DNA of 64,000 nt from Stenotrophomonas sp. 610A2 (GTDB taxonomy: Bacteria > Pseudomonadota > Gammaproteobacteria > Xanthomonadales > Xanthomonadaceae). The notes under the pieces were generated by a model. The model was not told where the DNA came from, made no database searches, and was given only the letters and a program-made list of their open reading frames with translations. The stretch is from positions 2,356,001-2,420,000 of the forward strand of contig NZ_CP130832.1 in the NCBI RefSeq assembly GCF_030549615.1, read 5' to 3'. A program made the translations under genes and the position numbers. This document shows positions 44,536 through 53,057 of this stretch, piece after piece (the first letter of the stretch is position 1; every line of letters begins with the position of its first letter).

Positions 44536-46773
44536 ATGTACGACTTTCGCACTCTGTCGTCGATCGATTTCGAACTGCTCGTTCGTGACCTGCTGCAAGC
44601 GGAGTTGGGCATCACTATGGAGAGCTTTGGCCCCGGCAAGGATGGTGGAATCGACTTCCGCTTCGCCATGGCGGACCAGGATGTCGTAGTGCAGGCCAAG
44701 CATCATGCGGAGGGAGGGCCAAGAAGCCTTCTTCGGGCAGCGATGAAGGAGGACAGCAAAGTCCTGAAGCTGGCTCCGAACCGGTACATCCTAGTCACGT
44801 CCTTATCGCTTACCCCGGAACTGAAGCGCAAAATCATTCAAGCGATGCCGTCCACGCCGATCAGTGCCGGAGACGTCATAGGCCGCGAGGACCTAAACAA
44901 CTTTCTGGGCCTCCATCCACACGTGCTGCGTCAGCATTTCAAGCTTTGGTTGACCAGCACGGAAGTCCTTGAGCGAATCTTGCACAGCGCGGTCTACAAC
45001 CGGACCGATGCCGAGTTGGCCCGCATCAAGCAACTTGTTCCCAAGTTCGTGCATAACGCCAGTTTGGCCGAGGCGGAGACGATCCTGGAGGACCGCGGCG
45101 CGCTGATCATTGCGGGCGAGCCGGGTGTCGGAAAGACCACCCTTGGCCGAATGCTGCTTTGGCTCCACATGGAGCAGAACTGGAAGGTCTTTGTCGTGGA
45201 TGACCTGCAGGAGGCAATGGCCGTCAGTACAGCCGGCGAGAAGCGACTCATCTTCCTCGACGATTTCCTGGGTCAGATCAGTCTGACCAACGAACTGTTG
45301 GGCAAGGTGGATCAGCGTCTGCCCGTTTTCCTGGATCGACTTCGAAACAACAAGGATCTTCGCTTCATCCTGACGACTAGGCTGTACCTGCTCAACCAGG
45401 CGCAGATCCAGTCGGACAAGCTCTCGTCGCCGCGAGTGGAGGCAAGCGAAATGATTCTGAACGTCGGGGTCTATACGCGGATCATCAAAGCCAAAGTTGT
45501 CTTCAACCACATTTACTTCTCAGATCTGGTCGATGAGGAAAAGGCCAAGCTCCTGGACGGCGACTTCTTCCTGAAGATGATCGACCACCGTAACTTCAAC
45601 CCCCGCTTGATCGAGTTGCTGACTTCAGCAGACTACTATTCTGTAAGCGACGAATCCATCCAGGCCACTGTCCTTCGTGTTTTAGACAACCCTTCGGAGC
45701 TCTGGGAGCGGCCGTATCGCTCACACCTGAGCGCAGATGCAAGATGTCTGTTGTGGGCCACCTTCTTTACCGGCCCCTATGTAGGAATGGATCTCTGTTT
45801 GCAGCTGTTCAAACGAATCACCGCAAACGCAGGGCTCCAGATCGCTTCGTCGGAGGCAGTTTCGCGTTTCCGTACAGGGTTGAAGGAACTGAGCGGATCG
45901 TTTGTTACGGTCGGAGATCAAGAAATTTCCTTCGCAAATCCCGGCATTCGCGATTTCCTGAGCAGTGTCTTCATCGACGACCAGCTGCTTCCCGTTGTTG
46001 TGCGATCCGTTTCGACGATCTACGAGTTCAGAAGCACATGGAATTTTTTCAGGACAAACATTACGAAGTGTCGCGATCAATTCGGAGAACATGATCTATG
46101 GATAGCCGCCATGGACCGCATCCAAGGCGACAATAGAACAACCGCGATCGCCTCCCTGCGGCACATCCTTGAGATGCGCGAACACTTGCCGGGTCTTCAT
46201 ATCAAGGCTGTCCTTGACAGGGCAGTCAACGATTTGATCTCGCAGGGAATCGAGCCAGGAGATTTCTACGAGTGCCTGTTTTCCCTGTGGCAGTTGAAGC
46301 GGCTTCAGTTTCGGACGGATGACCTTCTAGTTCCGGCCTGCGAAGCCCTTACCACTGCAGCGGCAAAAATGCTCGAAAATGCAGGTGAGGACTTGGCAAT
46401 CGACGACATCACAAGCATTGCTGGCGCACTTGAGCCACTGATGGAAAAAGGCTTGGTCCGCAGCGCAGCGAGCAACGCGCTGCGAGGGTTTATCTTTGGA
46501 ATTGAGGGCAAGCTTTCCGACATCTCCTCCAGTCAAGAACTCGAAACGTTTCGCGAAGACCTTGTCTCCGCAGCAAAGACGTATGGCGTCCGTACTGACG
46601 CGGCATTGATGCAAGATATTCAAAGTCGCCGCGAGACTCTCGAAGAGCGGGAGGGCGAAGAAGACACCGATCCTTATCAGCAGGCAGAACCGCAGGCAGC
46701 GGCTGGCGAAATCTCGGACACCGAGATCAAGTCGATGTTCTCGCTTATGGCCACCGGACCGGTCAGTGAATAG
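44536..46773 (+). CDS. Mrr-type nuclease fused to a STAND NTPase (nSTAND3-like)
   Basis: 745 aa. N-terminal Mrr-like PD-(D/E)XK domain: E13 (DFELLVRDLL), D40 (GKDGGIDF) and Q53-A-K55. A STAND NTPase follows with P-loop GEPGVGKTT (194-202), Walker B RLIFLDDF (237-244) and LRFILTTRLYLLNQA. The C-terminal 400 residues are helical and probably sense a trigger. The design matches Avs-type and related defence proteins, in which a sensor releases a nuclease. Coupled to the RloC-like gene by a 4-base gap. A joint anti-phage role is inference. Confidence 0.8.
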   Translation: MYDFRTLSSIDFELLVRDLLQAELGITMESFGPGKDGGIDFRFAMADQDVVVQAKHHAEGGPRSLLRAAMKEDSKVLKLAPNRYILVTSLSLTPELKRKIIQAMPSTPISAGDVIGREDLNNFLGLHPHVLRQHFKLWLTSTEVLERILHSAVYNRTDAELARIKQLVPKFVHNASLAEAETILEDRGALIIAGEPGVGKTTLGRMLLWLHMEQNWKVFVVDDLQEAMAVSTAGEKRLIFLDDFLGQISLTNELLGKVDQRLPVFLDRLRNNKDLRFILTTRLYLLNQAQIQSDKLSSPRVEASEMILNVGVYTRIIKAKVVFNHIYFSDLVDEEKAKLLDGDFFLKMIDHRNFNPRLIELLTSADYYSVSDESIQATVLRVLDNPSELWERPYRSHLSADARCLLWATFFTGPYVGMDLCLQLFKRITANAGLQIASSEAVSRFRTGLKELSGSFVTVGDQEISFANPGIRDFLSSVFIDDQLLPVVVRSVSTIYEFRSTWNFFRTNITKCRDQFGEHDLWIAAMDRIQGDNRTTAIASLRHILEMREHLPGLHIKAVLDRAVNDLISQGIEPGDFYECLFSLWQLKRLQFRTDDLLVPACEALTTAAAKMLENAGEDLAIDDITSIAGALEPLMEKGLVRSAASNALRGFIFGIEGKLSDISSSQELETFREDLVSAAKTYGVRTDAALMQDIQSRRETLEEREGEEDTDPYQQAEPQAAAGEISDTEIKSMFSLMATGPVSE

Positions 46774-47112
46774 CGGTGCATTTCGGACCGACCGTTAGTC
46801 GGCCCAAGTCCGAGCGAGTCAGTAACTGGTAGAGGGCCGAAAGCGTGAGCTCGGCCGGAGCAGCCGAACGACTGGAACCGCTGCGAAGCAGGCACACCAT
46901 TGAATCTCTGAATTTCCGCTTTGGGTCGCGTAACGTCCTGCGGCCAAGAGCAGAGATGTTCCCGAATGATGGCAGCCTTCGAACTCAGGCTAGTCAACAT
47001 CCCGTTTATACGAAAATCCGCTCACGCCTCCCTCCGCCAAACTGCCCCCGCCCACCACAAAGCTCAGTCTCACCTGGTGATTCACCCGTTCCGCAGACTG
47101 GCTTAGACCTCC
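46774..47112. other. Gene-free stretch after the STAND gene
   Basis: 339 bp; holds the right copy of the CCGCTTTGGGTCG repeat. No clear terminator and no gene. Confidence 0.4.
46915..46955 (+). repeat. CCGCTTTGGGTCG repeat, right copy
   Basis: CCGCTTTGGGTCG, four bases, ACGTCCTGCGGCCAAGAGCA. Direct repeat of the block at 40949. Confidence 0.55.
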
Positions 47113-47124
47113 GTGGATCGCCCA

Positions 47125-48186
47125 ATGTCCGGCCGCAAACACCACTACCTGCCCCAACTCATCCAACGGCCGTTTGCCTACCGACAGCGGGGTAAGGAAT
47201 TCTATGTCCACGCTCACCACCGGACCCGGGGGCGTTTCACGCCCAACACCAGCGGGCTGGGCAAGGAGCTGGACTTCTACGGCGGCCCGGAAGACACCAG
47301 CCTGGACGACGCCATCACCCATGGCGAAGACGCACTGGCCGAGACCGTGCAGGCCATCAATAGAGGGGATGTCGTTACCCCCATGGACGCCGCTACTCTC
47401 ATCTCCGCCCTCGCCTTCCGTACCAAATCTATGCGGGAAGCCCTCGTAGAGATGTTCCCGTCGATCGTGGAAGGGCTGCGTACCACGCTCCTTGATCCAC
47501 TGAGTGTGCGCCACGAGCTCATGGCCAGCCTTACTGATCCGAAGGAGCAGAAGCGCCTGATCAATGAACAGATCGAAGCGACGTTTGGCCAGCTTGCTCG
47601 GGAACAGCGAGCAAAGATTTACGGCATGATCCTGCCGCGATGGAGAACATATGTCACCGAACAGGAGGGAAAGCTCGTTGCTCAGGCATGGGGAATGGCA
47701 TACGCAGTAATGTCCAGACTTCGCGATGAAGCCAGCACCGTTGCAAATGGCGCGTTTCTGAAGGCTCTAGCCAAGGATCCAGGGATGCCGACACGTGCCA
47801 GCCAACTGGCAAGCAAGCTAGAGTTCACCTGCCTCGTCGCGTCACCCGAAGAGTTTTTCATTCTCGGGGACTGCGGACCATTCGCAATATTCAGCGATGG
47901 GAAACCACGCCTCGTGACAACCTCACTCACAGATGGAGCCGAGATTGAGAAGGTGTTCCTTCCAGTATCCCCATTCCGCTGCATTGTGGGGTCGATACCC
48001 AATTCTTCACCTATCCCTAGCGTCGCGGACATCAACAAATTCAGCGCCTCATTGTCCTTGGAGTTCTTCGTCAGCGACCGCGACACCGATCAGGCTCTGG
48101 AGTCCCTTCGATCGTCCATCGGTTCATTGGTTCCCATTGATACCGAGAACGACATCATTCAGTCGATGAATCAGCACTTTAAGTAG
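47125..48186 (+). CDS. DUF4238 family protein
   Basis: 353 aa from the ATG at 47125 (a GTG at 47113 would add four residues). The start KHHYLPQLIQRPFAYRQRG is the DUF4238 signature. Later part GLGKELDFYGG and ILGDCGPFAIF fits the family. No function is known; members are frequent in defence and mobile islands. It stands alone, 352 bp after the STAND gene. Confidence 0.75.
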   Translation: MSGRKHHYLPQLIQRPFAYRQRGKEFYVHAHHRTRGRFTPNTSGLGKELDFYGGPEDTSLDDAITHGEDALAETVQAINRGDVVTPMDAATLISALAFRTKSMREALVEMFPSIVEGLRTTLLDPLSVRHELMASLTDPKEQKRLINEQIEATFGQLAREQRAKIYGMILPRWRTYVTEQEGKLVAQAWGMAYAVMSRLRDEASTVANGAFLKALAKDPGMPTRASQLASKLEFTCLVASPEEFFILGDCGPFAIFSDGKPRLVTTSLTDGAEIEKVFLPVSPFRCIVGSIPNSSPIPSVADINKFSASLSLEFFVSDRDTDQALESLRSSIGSLVPIDTENDIIQSMNQHFK

Positions 48187-48286
48187 CCCCCTTGCGCCCG
48201 GTCAATCCTTTGCAAGCCTGGTTCCGTCAGTGCTTGCACACGCACACTCGGCAACAATCGAACACTAGCCTGTCAAGGAAAAAAGA

Positions 48287-49342
48287 ATGGCGAAGCGCAA
48301 GTTCGCAGCAGAAGGCTGCTTGAATCTCTATTCCAGCGAAGCCAATCCGCTATACCCGTCAGAGCTCTACTCAGTGGATCATCTCAGCGGGCTTCGGGAT
48401 GCCCTGACTATGTGCAACCTATACATGATCACCACTCGTCGACGCATCTTTGTCGATCCCGATTCGCTGGCTGTGACGAATAAGACCATCGTCGGCCATC
48501 TTCTGGTGGTCGACGATGGAAAATGGAAACCGATACCATTTTGCTATTCGTTGGTTGAAGCACAACTGGACCATCTCGGCACACCCGTGCAGATCGAAAC
48601 TAACGAGGCAGGAAGCTATGTTCACATACGAGGGACCCGGAACCCGATCACCATCCCAACATACGCCATCGTCGCCACGTCTGACTGCGAACTTGGGGCG
48701 CACTCGGACTTGGACGTCCTTTATGTAGGCCAAGGTATAGGTCGAACTCGCCAACGCCTGGCTGTTGATCGTCTAATGGCTCACGACACGTTCCAGCAGA
48801 TCTTGGCCGATGCAGTTACCCATGCTCCCAGCCACGAAGTGATCATTCTGATGTTTCGCTTCGAGCACGCTCGGATCTTCGTGAGCTCGGGAGGAGATCT
48901 CACTCTGGATCCATCTGCGTCCGTAGAAGAGGAACGCCACCATTTTCGTGCCATGACCGACGGTACGCTCCTGCAAAAGATCGATCGGAAACAGCGGATC
49001 AGTCTTGCCGAAGCTGCACTCATCCAGCACTTTCAACCACGGTATAACAGAACGCTCAAGCACAGTAACTTCACCGCCAAGAAGCGACTCAAGCTATTGC
49101 AGATGCTCGATCGTCTCGACCTGACCGGCCTTGTAGTAGAAGTATGCACGGCAAATATCCGCTCACGCCTGCGCTCGGCCTCATGCTCTCCAGCTGGAGT
49201 CATGGAGGACATGCCAAATGAGTTAGATCTAACGAAGCTCGGTTCGGAGGCGAAGACTTGGCGCCATACGCACATCGCGAAGTTGCCCCTCACCAATGCG
49301 GACGAGAGAAATACGTTCCTTCACGGAACGCGTTGGCACTGA
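48287..49342 (+). CDS. Hypothetical protein with a GIY-YIG-like nuclease core
   Basis: 351 aa. From residue about 143: LDVLYVGQGIGRTRQRLAVDRLMAH, then E242 in LAEAALIQHFQPRYNRTL. The order of Tyr-Val-Gly, Arg, His and Glu followed by PxYN is that of the GIY-YIG superfamily, though the first motif is only partly kept. The flanking domains are unrecognised. Good ribosome site AAGGAAAAAAGA. A nuclease or a decayed relative within the defence island; not certain. Confidence 0.6.
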   Translation: MAKRKFAAEGCLNLYSSEANPLYPSELYSVDHLSGLRDALTMCNLYMITTRRRIFVDPDSLAVTNKTIVGHLLVVDDGKWKPIPFCYSLVEAQLDHLGTPVQIETNEAGSYVHIRGTRNPITIPTYAIVATSDCELGAHSDLDVLYVGQGIGRTRQRLAVDRLMAHDTFQQILADAVTHAPSHEVIILMFRFEHARIFVSSGGDLTLDPSASVEEERHHFRAMTDGTLLQKIDRKQRISLAEAALIQHFQPRYNRTLKHSNFTAKKRLKLLQMLDRLDLTGLVVEVCTANIRSRLRSASCSPAGVMEDMPNELDLTKLGSEAKTWRHTHIAKLPLTNADERNTFLHGTRWH

Positions 49343-49644
49343 CCGTCGCTCCTGAAAGCGAGGGGATTACCCGGCGCGATAGCGCCTTCGCGGATCGTTG
49401 CAGCCGTTCGCAGTGCTATCTCCAGCTCATGTGCAATCCTGGAGGCGATGACCGCTGACCGTGTCTTTCGATCGCTCTGGACGATGAACCAAGGACTCAA
49501 ACCCACAGCCAAAGCGACAACGACTGCAACAGACGTCGCAATGGTCGCCCCAATGGCTGCAGTCTGTGGATTTATGATAGCTAGTATAGCTATTGCCAAG
49601 CAGAGGCCTACGGCAACACCGGCGACACCCGTACCTATGAGCAC
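49321..49644 (-). CDS. Small membrane protein, possibly truncated
   Basis: 107 aa from a GTG: two hydrophobic helices (VAVGLCLAIAILAII and ATIATSVAVVVALAVGLSPWF), then a soluble helix with many Arg and Glu. It converges with and overlaps the GIY-YIG-like gene by 22 bp, so its C-terminus may be lost. No family recognised. Confidence 0.4.
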   Translation of the reverse strand: MLIGTGVAGVAVGLCLAIAILAIINPQTAAIGATIATSVAVVVALAVGLSPWFIVQSDRKTRSAVIASRIAHELEIALRTAATIREGAIAPGNPLAFRSDGQCQRVP

Positions 49645-49792
49645 CGAACTGGACAGCCCCCTTACTCTTCTATCGCTTATCCCACTTAACCGTGCTCATG
49701 ACCTGGGTACCCTGCAGCGGGTCTCGCGAGATGACTTCCCTCTTGCTCATTTACTAAAGCTCCCGCCGCGGCGCGACGCCTCCTGCAGACAA

Positions 49793-50062
49793 TCATAGGG
49801 GATTAGCGTCCTGCTTCGCGGAACTTGGAACCCTATGCAGACCGCCCAGCGAGGATTCGCGCGCCTCGAAGCTCGCGCACTCGACGGAAACAGACAGCCT
49901 CAGGCGCAGCGCTAGTCCATAGAAAAGATCGAACCCGTAGGTGATCTTCAGCATCTGGCGAAGTTGTCAGGTGTCGGCCAGAAAGTACTGCAGCGTGGTC
50001 AGGCGTTGCTGGCCGTCGATGATTTTGAGGTATCCACGCCCCGCAGCCCCTCCCCTTCTTCA
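49793..50062 (-). pseudogene. Relic of a DUF262-domain protein
   Basis: The minus strand reads GYLKIIDGQQRLTTLQYFLADT, the core DGQQRLTTL motif of DUF262 (GmrSD type IV restriction and related enzymes), then a stop (49967-49969), then further protein-like sequence (QLRQMLKITYGFDLFYGLAL) in the same frame to a stop at 49793. No start codon. The rest of the gene is gone. Confidence 0.6.
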
Positions 50063-50116
50063 TGTGGAAAGCGGTCATTCATGCTCCTATCCTTGAGTTA
50101 CATTTCCTCTGCCCGG

Positions 50117-50977
50117 CTACCTTCGTCGATTGCGCTTAGGTCCTGGGCTGAACTTCGAGTCCAAGCCCTTCCGCTCGCCGGCCACATCCGGAAAGACCTC
50201 GACGATCTTATCTGTGGCTGCTTCTAGAACTCCAGCGCTGATCAGCATAGCAACGGCCAAATACTGGCGATCGGGATCGCATTCCAATCCCGTGCCTCGG
50301 CCGTTTGGCTCCATGCGCAGGAAGGATACGGGGTGGATGTGGGAATGCTGTGACCATAGGTCCCATAGAATGTCAAAGCCAGCCTTGTCCATTCCTACCA
50401 GTTCCACCAACTGGGCTCGGTCTAGGAACCATGCTTTCTTGCCGGCTAGGCATTGAGCCTGTACAGGAGGCGACAATTTGAGGAAGAATGGGATGGAGCG
50501 CAGGCGAGCTTGCAACTCATCGCGCTGCTGCTCGAACCATAACCGCTGTTGTTCGCTACCGGCAAACATCTTCAACCTGCTGCAACAGTCGTTGAGTTGA
50601 AGCAACGTGACCCGCGCCCTACCCTCGTCCAGCCCGTCGTCCGTCGGCTGCATGAAATAGTGAAAGTACAAATTGCCTTCCAGCAGAGCGCGGGCGTGGC
50701 AGGCTAGGACGTTGAACCCCCACTCTTGGTGATCGCTTCTGACCCAACGGGAATATGGCATTGCCCGCACAGCAGCGATGCCATGCGAACACATGCGTGC
50801 GAACAGGTATGTCCCGTAACCAACACAAGGCGCAGCCATGCGCCCTGCTTGGGCTTGGCCTACTGCGCTAGCCTCGCACACCGCCTTGTCAAGGCACTCG
50901 AGCGCCAGCATGTAGTCTTCTCGCGTCGACGAACCCGCCGTCATCAGACGCTGAGCGAGTGCTTCAACGTCACTCAT
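50117..50977 (-). CDS. Uncharacterised protein, possibly DUF5677
   Basis: 286 aa from the ATG at 50977. Mostly helical; CHARALLEGNLYFHYF, then ILWDLWSQHSHIHPVSFLR is reminiscent of the DUF5677 family. The first ATG overlaps the stop of the upstream small gene (ATGAGTGA), which implies coupling. Role unknown. Confidence 0.55.
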   Translation of the reverse strand: MSDVEALAQRLMTAGSSTREDYMLALECLDKAVCEASAVGQAQAGRMAAPCVGYGTYLFARMCSHGIAAVRAMPYSRWVRSDHQEWGFNVLACHARALLEGNLYFHYFMQPTDDGLDEGRARVTLLQLNDCCSRLKMFAGSEQQRLWFEQQRDELQARLRSIPFFLKLSPPVQAQCLAGKKAWFLDRAQLVELVGMDKAGFDILWDLWSQHSHIHPVSFLRMEPNGRGTGLECDPDRQYLAVAMLISAGVLEAATDKIVEVFPDVAGERKGLDSKFSPGPKRNRRR

Positions 50978-51221
50978 CCAGCCGCACTCCACGGCACTGC
51001 TTAGCTAGGTCACTGGCGCACAGCAACGTGCCTTTCGGGCAGATGTTGGTCACGGTTGGCGCTGCCACCTTGGCGCCCTCCTCCAACGTCTCCTTAGTTG
51101 TACCTTCCTCTGCCCATGACTCGGGCAATGCAGCCATTGCAGCCAGCACTACCGACACTAGCTTGACCCTGACCAAGGACGGAAGCTTCTTCTTCGGCTG
51201 ATAAGAATTGTGGTCCCTCAC
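50970..51221 (-). CDS. Small hypothetical exported or membrane protein
   Basis: 83 aa with a basic start, a hydrophobic stretch (LVSVVLAAMAALPESWA, perhaps a signal peptide) and a short Cys-containing tail (NICPKGTLLCASDLAKQC). GTG start. It overlaps the next gene by 8 bp. No family recognised. Confidence 0.4.
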   Translation of the reverse strand: MRDHNSYQPKKKLPSLVRVKLVSVVLAAMAALPESWAEEGTTKETLEEGAKVAAPTVTNICPKGTLLCASDLAKQCRGVRLDE

Positions 51222-52298
51222 AACTGACGATTCTCCGTTAAGTCAGAACTCAATAGTTCACTGTTTTCCAAGTACTACCGCAGAACCGATTGTGGCTGCT
51301 GACTATGAAACAAAGCTCGGAAAATCAAACTCGCCAGCAACATCATTGCTTTGCCAGGGAGCGAGAACATCAATCCCTGGCCCAGATGAACGATCAGCTC
51401 GACGCCGTCGATCTTCGCTCCACCAAGCCCCTTTCATGTTGCATGGCGCACGTCTATCTAGTCAAAGCGATAGCCTGCATTAACCCAACCATAGCATTGA
51501 AATAAATAGTCTAGCGGGCTCTGTTTTAAGGCCAACATTGCATCAATTTAAATACCAACCATACGTCCAAGTACCCAGCTAATCAGCGCAAAAACAGGCA
51601 CTTGCGCAATAGCTTTAGTGACGTTAGGTTCCGGGAAAATCAGAAAAGATGCTGTCAGCCTGGCCGGCGAGAGGTCGTCTTTCCCAAGACGCCTACGCAC
51701 CTAGCGTGCCCATCTCCTCAGAACAAGAGGGAGCCAGGATGCAGCTGGGAAGCTTCACAGTATCCCGAGAGAAGCACTGAAAGGCGATATGGAGCTTTCG
51801 ATGAAGCGGGCACCGATAGGAGGCATAGGGCGCCGAGCCCGCGTACCCCAATTGTAGGCAGGCCAATCGCTTTCGAGAATGCCACAGTAAGTGAGCTTCG
51901 ACGGACACTCTATCCGAGGACCAGACTCACCCAGACAGATCTCTCTGCCCGTACAAGATAAACCTCCGATCCTGAAAACGAAGGCGGGCCCTGTCGGAAG
52001 GGCCCGCGAGATAGCATGAGACGTGTTGCGACGCTCAGCTTCTTCGAATTTTGGGTCACCGTCAACTGCTGCCTGAAGAAAGACAGGCACCGACTGGGAG
52101 CTTCTGATGCCGACCCGCATCCCTACTGCGCCGAGCTGACGGCGCACAAACGATCTGCACGCCCAACAATCCGCCTCGCGGGCTAGTTGCCCATGCGTGC
52201 CCTCCGCCGCCTGATCGATCGGCCCGACGCTGGTTCGCGCCTCGAAACCACCACCCATACGCGATGGCGACCGTACGGCCGCCGCCGTAGGAGTCCTC
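51222..52298. other. Long non-coding stretch before the Tn7-like module
   Basis: About 1.1 kb. On the minus strand, 51549 to about 51670 reads as the end of a membrane protein (LTASFLIFPEPNVTKAIAQ, then VPVFALISWVLGRMVGI, stop) with no start, a likely relic. A strong hairpin GCGGGCCCT/AGGGCCCGC lies at 51984-52007. A transposon end with TnsB sites is expected here, but I could not find clear repeats. Confidence 0.4.
51984..52007. terminator. GC-rich hairpin before the Tn7-like module
   Basis: GCGGGCCCT and AGGGCCCGC form a perfect 9-bp stem with a 6-nt loop. No T-run on either side, so its role is unclear. Confidence 0.35.
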
Positions 52299-53057
52299 AT
52301 GCCCTACATTTCCATGTCTCCAGCAAGTCGCAGTGGCAAAACCGGCACGTTACGCGCGTTTCTCGACGCTGGCGCGTCACTCCATGTGCCGGGTGAGCGG
52401 CCCTTTGAACCGCGCATCTACAAGCGTCGCGAGTTCGAGAACCGCGACATCTACGGCTACCAGTCCATCAAGGAAAGCCGCGTCGTTGAGGTTGACGGAC
52501 TCGCCTCCATCGCGGTGGCACTTGCGCTCGAGACAGATCCACGCGTGCAGGCTTACACAGAGCGCCCGTGCATGCTCAACTCCTGCGACAGCCAAGTCGA
52601 GCTCGACTTCTGGGTCCTGCATGCAACAGGCTTTGCTGAGTTCCTGCTGATCGTTGCTGACGGTGCCTGCGTGCAAGGGGCCGGGGGGACCTTGCGACCA
52701 CGCGAAGCTGAGCGCATCGAGGCGGTTGCCCGTGAGCAGAACGTGCGCCTTCGCTTCGTGACCGAGCATGACGTACGCCTGGAGGGCGGCGCGGTAAGTC
52801 AGCACATGCGTCTTCTGGGGTTTGCCCAGCTGGCTCAGAATTTGGGCAACCGTCTGGCGCTGCGCAGTCGGATCTTGGAACACCTGAATAAGGTCGAGCG
52901 CTCGCGCATCGACCAGCTTGAGACCGCGCTCGCACCTTTCCACCCATGCGATGTGCAGGCCGTCACGTGTGAGCTGATCTGTCTGGGGCTCGTTGATTTC
53001 GATCGCGCCGTGCGCTTAGGGCGCAACACGCTCGTTTCGCGGAGATCACCGGCATGA
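52299..53057 (+). CDS. tnsA: TnsA-like transposition endonuclease, catalytic site altered
   Basis: 252 aa. In Tn7, TnsA cuts the 5' ends of the transposon. Here [17 protein letters not shown] (E59, E64), [11 protein letters not shown] and [12 protein letters not shown] (D103) align with the TnsA core, as does [11 protein letters not shown]. The place where a Glu-x-Lys is expected reads [10 protein letters not shown] and has no Lys. If true, 5' cutting may be weak or lost, giving replicative movement (inference). Ribosome site TAGGAG before the ATG. The stop overlaps tnsB by ATGA. Confidence 0.75.
   Translation: MPYISMSPASRSGKTGTLRAFLDAGASLHVPGERPFEPRIYKRREFENRDIYGYQSIKESRVVEVDGLASIAVALALETDPRVQAYTERPCMLNSCDSQVELDFWVLHATGFAEFLLIVADGACVQGAGGTLRPREAERIEAVAREQNVRLRFVTEHDVRLEGGAVSQHMRLLGFAQLAQNLGNRLALRSRILEHLNKVERSRIDQLETALAPFHPCDVQAVTCELICLGLVDFDRAVRLGRNTLVSRRSPA

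Noticed and set aside
51755..52300. A 181-codon minus-strand frame before tnsA
   Set aside because: Crosses the GC-rich hairpin and lacks family, ribosome site and sensible composition.
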